Source: Simiduia aestuariiviva (GTDB lineage: Bacteria > Pseudomonadota > Gammaproteobacteria > Pseudomonadales > Cellvibrionaceae). Taken from it: a DNA stretch of 64,000 bases. The stretch is taken from positions 408,900 to 472,899 of the forward strand of contig NZ_JACHXZ010000001.1 of the NCBI RefSeq assembly GCF_014192475.1, read 5' to 3'. The notes beneath the pieces were generated by a model. It made no database searches, had not been told where the DNA came from, and worked only from the letters and a program-made list of their open reading frames with translations. Made by a program: the position numbers and the translations under genes. Of the stretch, positions 58,395-64,000 are shown piece by piece; position 1 is the stretch's first letter; each line of letters begins with the position of its first letter.

Positions 58395-58537
58395 CTAAAA
58401 CGATTTTGGCGCTGCAGATTTGCGGTGGGGGCTAGGAGGCACTGCGCACAGGGAGGGAGTGTACATAGAGTACATGACCGACCGAGCACAGCGCCGACGA
58501 CGCTCCCGTCGCAAAGCTGCGAGTCAAAACGTTTTAG
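58395..58537. repeat. Long imperfect inverted repeat between purH and purD
   Basis: Outer arms CTAAAACG/CGTTTTAG (58395-58402, 58530-58537), then TTTTG/CAAAA and a longer GCAG-TTTGCG match (left arm to 58424, right arm from 58510) with single-base bulges. Inside are GGGAG/CTCCC and TGTAC/GTACA (58460-58464, 58470-58474). The right arm includes the purH stop. It would be transcribed between purH and purD, as a stabilising or attenuating stem, or it is a copy of an intergenic repeat family. Confidence 0.6.
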
Positions 58538-60117
58538 TGGCGGAAGTGTCGAGTGCTGGTAAACACCATCGCCAAACCATGTTCATCCGCCGCCGCAATA
58601 ACTTCCTCATCGCGCATGGAGCCGCCGGGTTGAATCACCGCGGCAATGCCCGCCGCCGCCGCATTGTCGATGCCATCGCGGAAGGGGAAGAAAGCGTCGG
58701 AGGCCATCACGCTGCCGGGTACGGCTAAGCCCGCATGCTCCGCTTTAATGCCGGCGATGCGCGCGGAATTGACGCGGCTCATTTGGCCTGCGCCCACGCC
58801 GACGGTGGCGTTGTCTTTGCCGTAAACAATGGCGTTAGATTTCACCATCATGGTGACTTTCCAAGTAAACAGTAGGTCGCGCATTTGATCTTCGGTTGGC
58901 ACTTTTTTAGTTACCACTTTTAGATCGGCGGCGGTAATGGTGTCGCGGTCGCGGTCTTGTACCAAGAGGCCGCCGGAGACGCGCTTAAAGTCCAGTGCGG
59001 CCAGGCCCGTCGCGCTCTGTGAATCCCACGCGCCGCACGCCAGTAGGCGTACATTCTTCTTGCTGCTAACCGCAGCAACCGCGTCGGCAGCGATGCTCGG
59101 CGCAATGATCACTTCCACAAATTGTTTTTCAACAATGGCGCTAGCGGTGGCGGCGTCCAGTTCGCGGTTAAACGCAATGATGCCGCCAAAGGCAGATTCT
59201 GGATCGGTGGCAAAGGCGCGCTCATAGGCTGCCAGCAAGTTGTCGCCACTGGCCACGCCGCAGGGGTTGGCGTGTTTAACGATCACACACGTGGGCGCGT
59301 CAAACAACTTGACGGTTTCCAGCGCGGCATCGGTGTCGGCAATGTTGTTGTAGGACAATTCCTTGCCCTGCAATTGCGTCGCCGTAGCGATGGTGCCAGC
59401 CGCAGGATTTTTTTCTGTGTAAAAGGCGCTTTTTTGGTGGCTGTTTTCACCGTAGCGCAATTCCTGCACTTTATTAAATTGGGTGTTAAAGGTGCGTGCA
59501 AAGTGTTCGCTACCACCGGCTACCTTGCGGCCAAAATAATTGGCGATGGCGCCGTCGTAGGCCGCTGTGTGCTCGTAGGCCTTAATGGCCAGGTCGAAGC
59601 GGGTTTTTAGGCAGGTAGCGCCATTGTTGGCCTGCATTTCTGCGAGGATGTTCGCGTAGTCAGAGGCGTTCACCACAATGTTCACATGGGCGTGATTTTT
59701 GGCGGCAGCGCGCACCATGGTGGGGCCGCCAATGTCGATATTCTCAACAGCGTCGGCCAGGCTGCAATCGGCTTTGGCAACGGTTTGTTCGAAGGGGTAG
59801 AGGTTTACCACCACCATGTCGATGGCATTGATACCGTGCTCGGCCATGACGGCTTCATCGGTACCACGGCGACCTAAAATGCCGCCGTGCACTTTCGGGT
59901 GCAGGGTTTTTACACGGCCATCCATCATTTCTGGGAAGCCGGTGTAATCGGAAACTTCGATGGCGGGGATGCCACTGTCTTTGAGCAGTTTAAAAGTGCC
60001 GCCGGTAGAAAGAATTTCTACCTTGTGCGCGTGTAGCGCTTGGGCAAATTCGACGATACCGGTTTTATCTGAAACGCTGATGAGCGCACGTTTTACCTGA
60101 ACTAAATCAGAGCTCAT
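58534..60117 (-). CDS. purH: Bifunctional AICAR transformylase/IMP cyclohydrolase
   Basis: Last two steps of IMP synthesis. The N-terminal cyclohydrolase (MGS-like) region starts [15 protein letters not shown] and has [13 protein letters not shown]; the C-terminal transformylase has KHANPCGVA and RVNSARI. 527 residues. Downstream of fis across a hairpin; upstream of purD. Confidence 0.97.
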   Translation of the reverse strand: MSSDLVQVKRALISVSDKTGIVEFAQALHAHKVEILSTGGTFKLLKDSGIPAIEVSDYTGFPEMMDGRVKTLHPKVHGGILGRRGTDEAVMAEHGINAIDMVVVNLYPFEQTVAKADCSLADAVENIDIGGPTMVRAAAKNHAHVNIVVNASDYANILAEMQANNGATCLKTRFDLAIKAYEHTAAYDGAIANYFGRKVAGGSEHFARTFNTQFNKVQELRYGENSHQKSAFYTEKNPAAGTIATATQLQGKELSYNNIADTDAALETVKLFDAPTCVIVKHANPCGVASGDNLLAAYERAFATDPESAFGGIIAFNRELDAATASAIVEKQFVEVIIAPSIAADAVAAVSSKKNVRLLACGAWDSQSATGLAALDFKRVSGGLLVQDRDRDTITAADLKVVTKKVPTEDQMRDLLFTWKVTMMVKSNAIVYGKDNATVGVGAGQMSRVNSARIAGIKAEHAGLAVPGSVMASDAFFPFRDGIDNAAAAGIAAVIQPGGSMRDEEVIAAADEHGLAMVFTSTRHFRH

Positions 60118-60152
60118 AAAGGGTGTCCTAACGTCTGTGGGGCGGAAAAACG

Positions 60153-60173
60153 AAAGGGGTGAAACACCCCTTT
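60153..60173 (-). terminator. Hairpin after fis
   Basis: AAAGGGGTG and CACCCCTTT make a 9-bp stem with a 3-base loop. On the minus strand it is followed by CG and T5, so it may end or attenuate transcription of dusB-fis before purH. Confidence 0.6.
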
Positions 60174-60194
60174 TAATTTGAAACCGTGTGAGCC

Positions 60195-60500
60195 TTACAG
60201 CAAACCGTACTGCTTCAGCTTTTTGCGCAGCGTACCGCGGTTCAGGCCCAACACCTGCGCGGCTTTTGTTTGGTTGTGGCGGGTGTATTTCAATACCACT
60301 TCCAACATGGGCGCTTCCACTTCAGCCATTACCATGTCGTACACATTGGTAACGGGCTGGCCATCTAAATTGCGGAAATAATTTTCCATGGCTTGGTCTA
60401 CACAATCGCGCAGCGATTGGTTAGCACTGATACCGGAGAAATTGTCGACTACAGTTTCTTTGGCGGGTGCCTCTGCCATAAAAGGTTCCAGTGTATTCAT
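60195..60500 (-). CDS. fis: DNA-binding protein Fis
   Basis: Nucleoid protein and growth-phase activator of rRNA operons. C-terminal [30 protein letters not shown] is diagnostic, with the activating patch [16 protein letters not shown] before it. 101 residues. Its start overlaps the dusB end by four bases, the classic dusB-fis operon. Confidence 0.97.
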   Translation of the reverse strand: MNTLEPFMAEAPAKETVVDNFSGISANQSLRDCVDQAMENYFRNLDGQPVTNVYDMVMAEVEAPMLEVVLKYTRHNQTKAAQVLGLNRGTLRKKLKQYGLL

Positions 60501-61486
60501 GCTGCTTTATCCTCATTCAATCTCAGCATCTCAAAATAATTTTGGATGCTGGCATGTTGCTGTTTTGCACACTCAAGTTTGTTAAACGTTTTTCTAAACG
60601 CTTCCGCACCCGGTAGCGTTTTTAAATACCAACCCACGTGTTTACGAGCAATGCGCGGCCCCATAACCTCACCGTAAAATGCCTGCAGTGCGGCTATGTG
60701 TTCACACAGCAATTGCTCGATATGCCCCAGTGTGGGTGCGGGCAGTGATTTTCCCGTGCGTAGGAAATGATTAATTTCCTGAAAAATCCAGGGTCGCCCC
60801 TGTGCTGCACGCCCGATCATTACGGCCTGCGCGCCCGTGTAATCCAGTACTGCTTGGGCGCGCTCGGCGCTATCGATATCGCCGTTGGCCAGTACCGGTA
60901 TCGACACCGCCTGCACAATTTCGGCAATGGTGTCGTACTCCGCGTTGCCCCGGAAGGCACACGCGCGAGTGCGCCCGTGTACTGCCAGCGCCTGAATGCC
61001 CGCCTGCTCCGCCATGCGCGCAATACGCACGCCGTTGCGACAGTCGGTAGCCGTGCCCGTGCGAATTTTTAATGTCACGGGTACTTCTACTGCGGCCACC
61101 ACTGACGACAATATTTCTGCCACCAGTGTTTCATTGGCAAGCAGCGCAGAACCCGCCGCCTTTTTACACACCTTTTTTGCGGGGCAACCCATGTTGATGT
61201 CGATGATTTCAGCGCCATTGGCCACGTTGAGCTGCGCCGCTTGCACCATCATCTCTGGATCGCCGCCGGCAATTTGCACGGCGCGAGGACTGGCCTCGTC
61301 GTCATGGGCCAAACGCAGGCTGGACTTGCGGCTATTCCACAAGCGCACGTCACTGGTGACCATTTCGGATGCTGCAAGGCCGGCGCCAAAGCGCAGGCAC
61401 AATTTTCGAAACGGTAGGTCCGTCACACCGGCCATGGGTGCAAGCACCGCGTGGCTATCGATGATGTGAGGGCCGATGTTGAACAC
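60497..61486 (-). CDS. dusB: tRNA-dihydrouridine synthase B
   Basis: FMN enzyme that reduces uridine 17 in tRNA. N-terminus [17 protein letters not shown], catalytic Cys in [10 protein letters not shown], and [14 protein letters not shown] are typical. GTG 61486 (329 residues, [10 protein letters not shown]) is chosen by comparison with the family; the ORF continues 50 codons upstream without conserved features. Coupled to fis. Confidence 0.95.
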   Translation of the reverse strand: MFNIGPHIIDSHAVLAPMAGVTDLPFRKLCLRFGAGLAASEMVTSDVRLWNSRKSSLRLAHDDEASPRAVQIAGGDPEMMVQAAQLNVANGAEIIDINMGCPAKKVCKKAAGSALLANETLVAEILSSVVAAVEVPVTLKIRTGTATDCRNGVRIARMAEQAGIQALAVHGRTRACAFRGNAEYDTIAEIVQAVSIPVLANGDIDSAERAQAVLDYTGAQAVMIGRAAQGRPWIFQEINHFLRTGKSLPAPTLGHIEQLLCEHIAALQAFYGEVMGPRIARKHVGWYLKTLPGAEAFRKTFNKLECAKQQHASIQNYFEMLRLNEDKAA

Positions 61487-61661
61487 GTGAACACCCTGTT
61501 CTGGCAATGATTTAGACGACAACACAGCCCTGTGGGGCCGCGCGAAAAGGGCAGCTATGATACCCGCACCGAGGGCGCGGATAAAAGCAGAAAATACACA
61601 AAATGGTGAAATTTTAATCTGGTTTTTGCCAGCCAAATATGCTTGGCCGGCCCCAGATTAG

Positions 61662-63149
61662 CTAGTGTGCGATGCGGGCTGTGTAATTTACCGCCTCGGG
61701 ACCCGGATCGAGGATTTCCAGGGCGATGTGCACAGGTTGATTGCTCGGCATCTGGGTTTGGCCCGCCAGTTCGCCACCCAGATACTCCTTGGGTGTGAAT
61801 TTTCGCGCGGCAACCAATTTGCCCTGCAGGTCTGAGAATTGAATTTCCAGCAGCGGGAAGGGCTGATCGAAGCGGGCCTTATTGAGCAGCACGGCGTCTA
61901 TCTGGAGCGCGTCGGCCATGCGCGGGTGGCTGCGCACCACCAGGTTGGAGGCCTGTACTTGGCTTGGGTCTGACAGGCTGGGCAGGTTGCAGCCAAGCAG
62001 AGGGCACAGTTGTTGGTAGTAGGCGCGCGTGGCTTGGGCGCGGCCCCATTGGTCGATGTTGATCATGGCCAGCTGCACGATAAACGCCAGCAATGCGCAC
62101 GCGGTCAAGCCGCCCCACATCAAGCGCTTAGGCAAATCAGACTTTTCGACCTGAAAGCCAAACTCCAGCGGTTCGGGTTCGATGGCACGCAGTGCGGCGC
62201 GTCGCTCGGGGTCGTAGGCGCGCATGCCAGGCTCATCGTCCACCTCTTCCATTTCGGTGAATAAAGGCTCCTGCCGCTCGTCGCCCTCGGCCAGTTTAAA
62301 TACCGGGCCCTTCTTGGACTCTGGCTCTGGCTCGTGATCGTAGGGCGCACTATCAAAGCCCTCTTCATCGTACGCCGGTTGTTCGCCGGTAATATTGAAG
62401 TTGTCGCCGATGGCCGCTTCCAGATCGGCATCGGACAGCGCGGTGAAAGTGCCGGTGGTCGCGCGCGAGTACTGCTCTTTATCGGCTGCGGCGGGCGCTT
62501 TTTTGGCCTCTTCGCGGGTTTCGTCTTCCACTTCTTCGAGGATGCTCAGGGCCCAAGATTCGTCTGGGCGCTCGGTGTCCTCGTCATCGTCGTGTATGGG
62601 TTTGATTTCACGATCGAAAATGGATTTTTCGGGCTGGCTAGCTTTGCGCGGCTCGTAGATGTCAAAAAAACTGTCAGACAGCTCGCCGGTGCGATCTTTT
62701 TCCTCTTCGTCGAACAGGTCGTCGTGAATGAGTTGGTCGTCATCCCAATCCGCTTCTTCGTCGATGGCCTGCTGATTGAATTTGAGGCCTTGGCCGCCCT
62801 CTTTTTTAGGCTGGTTGGCTGGCGCCGCCGCTTGTGCCGGCTTAGGCGTGCTGGGCTTAACGCTCTGGGCGGCGGGCTTGGGCGCGGCTTTTGCCTTTGC
62901 GGTGGATTTTGCGGCTGCTGCGGGTTTTGGTGCGGTCGCCTTGGCGGCCGCTTTGGCCGTGGGCTGGGCTGCAGGCTTGGCCGCGCTGCTAGCGCCCGGT
63001 TTCGCCGGTGCATTCACCAAGTGGTCGGCGGCGCGAAAAATTTGCAGGCAGGAGCCACAGCGTACGGCACCCTTGGCGCGGTCCATTTGCGCCTGAGTGA
63101 TGCGAAATGACGTGCTGCACTTGGGGCAGCGGGTCACAAATTGGGTCAT
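61662..63149 (-). CDS. Zinc-ribbon and DUF3426 domain membrane protein
   Basis: N-terminal zinc ribbon (TRCPKCSTSFRITQ...VRCGSCLQIF, two CxxC pairs), a long Ala/Pro/Lys linker (about 48-115), an acidic middle region, one membrane helix (about 343-365, MWGGLTACALLAFIVQL) and a C-terminal DUF3426 domain (LVVRSHPRMADALQIDAVLLNKA). 495 residues. The family commonly lies between prmA and dusB, as here. Function unknown. Confidence 0.9.
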   Translation of the reverse strand: MTQFVTRCPKCSTSFRITQAQMDRAKGAVRCGSCLQIFRAADHLVNAPAKPGASSAAKPAAQPTAKAAAKATAPKPAAAAKSTAKAKAAPKPAAQSVKPSTPKPAQAAAPANQPKKEGGQGLKFNQQAIDEEADWDDDQLIHDDLFDEEEKDRTGELSDSFFDIYEPRKASQPEKSIFDREIKPIHDDDEDTERPDESWALSILEEVEDETREEAKKAPAAADKEQYSRATTGTFTALSDADLEAAIGDNFNITGEQPAYDEEGFDSAPYDHEPEPESKKGPVFKLAEGDERQEPLFTEMEEVDDEPGMRAYDPERRAALRAIEPEPLEFGFQVEKSDLPKRLMWGGLTACALLAFIVQLAMINIDQWGRAQATRAYYQQLCPLLGCNLPSLSDPSQVQASNLVVRSHPRMADALQIDAVLLNKARFDQPFPLLEIQFSDLQGKLVAARKFTPKEYLGGELAGQTQMPSNQPVHIALEILDPGPEAVNYTARIAH

Positions 63150-63257
63150 GAGCAGCGTAATCCTTACGGCTTCTTGGCCTGTATTAGCAGGCAGTTACGG
63201 TTTCTCGCACAGCGCTGGAATCGACGACCCGCGCCGAGGTGGCGCAGCGCATTCCTT

Positions 63258-63273
63258 ATTACGCGTTGGCGTA
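63258..63273. repeat. Small hairpin upstream of the DUF3426 gene
   Basis: TTACGC and GCGTAA form a 6-bp stem with a GTTG loop in the 221-base gap 63150-63370 between prmA and the DUF3426 gene. No function assigned; the remainder of the gap shows no gene. Confidence 0.3.
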
Positions 63274-63370
63274 ACAGGCTGGGTGCGTGCAGAGTTTAGT
63301 CTTTGTCGGGAATAAGGTAAATCGCGCCATGGGCGCCAATCGCGGCGCCCAGTGTGACGGCGGTGGTATT

Positions 63371-64000
63371 TTACCGAACTTTGGTGGCTGTCAGCCTGAC
63401 CCATTCCTCTTTTTGCGCCACCGGATCGAACGCGAAAGCGGGGTAGGCGGCCATGACGGTCTCGGCTTGGGTTGCCAAGATACCCGACAGGCACAGCTTG
63501 CCGCCGGCCACTACCTGCGCGCTCAGCACCTCGGCCAATTCCACGAGCGGCCCCGCCAATATGTTGGCCAACACTATGTCAGCCTGTGGGGTGGGGGCAT
63601 CGGCGGGCAGGTACACGGGCATGGCATCGGTGGGCAAACCGTTGCGTGTGGCATTGTCGCGCGTGGCCAGCAGTGCTTGCGGGTCTATGTCGACGCCGAT
63701 GACTTGGCGCGCGCCCAGCAGCAGTGCGGCGATGCCGAGAATGCCGGACCCGCAGCCAAAATCCACCAGGTGTTTTTGTTCCAGGGCCTGCTGGTCGAGC
63801 CACTGCAGGCATAAAAAGGTGGTGGGGTGGGTGCCGGTGCCAAAGGCGAGGCCGGGGTCGAGCATTAAATTGACGGCATCGGCTTGCGGTGGTGCCTGCC
63901 AGCTGGGGCAAATCCACAGGCGCTCGCCGCAGCAAATGGGCTTAAAGCTCGCCATCCACTCGCGCTCCCAGTCCTTGTCCTCCAATTGCTCCCACTTCAG
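63371..64000 (-). CDS. prmA: Ribosomal protein L11 methyltransferase, C-terminal part (5' end outside window)
   Basis: Trimethylates ribosomal protein L11. The frame is open to the window edge, so the N-terminal substrate-binding domain is mostly missing. The SAM-binding [28 protein letters not shown] and the [13 protein letters not shown] motif are intact. Next on the minus strand is the DUF3426 gene, the usual order. Confidence 0.96.
   Translation of the reverse strand: MKWEQLEDKDWEREWMASFKPICCGERLWICPSWQAPPQADAVNLMLDPGLAFGTGTHPTTFLCLQWLDQQALEQKHLVDFGCGSGILGIAALLLGARQVIGVDIDPQALLATRDNATRNGLPTDAMPVYLPADAPTPQADIVLANILAGPLVELAEVLSAQVVAGGKLCLSGILATQAETVMAAYPAFAFDPVAQKEEWVRLTATKVR

Noticed and set aside
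58420-58728. 102-residue plus-strand ORF in the purH-purD gap
   Set aside because: It is very Arg-rich, lies in the inverted repeat and runs antisense into purH.
62334-63110. 258-residue plus-strand ORF
   Set aside because: Shadow of the repetitive Ala/Pro/Lys linker of the DUF3426 protein on the other strand.

Overview
The window is a 64 kb stretch of a gammaproteobacterial chromosome with moderately high GC and dense coding. Gene order (orn/rsgA, tsaE-amidase-mutL-miaA-hfq-hflX-hflK-hflC, hisZ-purA, rpe-gph-trpEGDC, amgK-murU next to lptD-surA-pdxA-rsmA-apaG-apaH, prmA-DUF3426-dusB-fis-purH-purD) is close to that of Pseudomonas and of marine Cellvibrionales-type relatives. EF-P carries Arg at its tip and is paired with EarP, and the CRP protein resembles Vfr, which fits the same part of the class. 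No rRNA, tRNA, insertion sequence, integrase, CRISPR array or prophage was seen.

Layout. 1-5 kb: tail of an HD-GYP-like protein, then a leftward block rsgA, HDOD protein, rhodanese and psd. 5-8 kb: orn, a periplasmic solute-binding protein and queG. 8-18.5 kb: a long rightward run nnr-tsaE-amidase-mutL-miaA-hfq-hflX-hflK-hflC-yjeT, covering tRNA modification, RNA chaperoning, mismatch repair, cell-wall splitting and membrane protease control; hisZ and purA follow. 21-25 kb: efp-earP (leftward) and small accessory genes (META lipoprotein, VanZ-like, 2OG-Fe(II) oxygenase). 25-33.4 kb: DUF2179, trpC, trpD, trpG and trpE leftward, a rightward symporter/binding-protein fusion gene, then gph and rpe leftward. 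33.4-44.3 kb: DUF3530, murU-amgK (MurNAc recycling), lptD-surA-pdxA-rsmA-apaG-apaH and galE. 44.6-49.4 kb: prkA-yeaH-spoVR stress operon behind a sigma-S-like -10 element. 49.4-52.2 kb: a signalling island with a three-helix membrane protein, an HTH-receiver regulator, a 620-base intergenic region that looks like an unannotated RNA gene, and a receiver-histidine kinase. 52.2-57 kb: YbaY-MliC lipoprotein, crp/vfr, osmC, fRMsr, coq7 and a Ycf46-like AAA ATPase. 57-64 kb: purD, purH, fis, dusB, DUF3426 protein and prmA (cut by the window end), all leftward.

Most of the window is housekeeping. The least explained parts are: (i) 50438-50805, with a near-consensus promoter, two large stems and two terminator-like hairpins and no ORF, lying between two receiver-domain genes; (ii) the DAACS symporter fused to a periplasmic binding domain, inserted between gph and trpE; (iii) a long imperfect inverted repeat between purH and purD; (iv) a hairpin with a T7 tail at 24700-24785.
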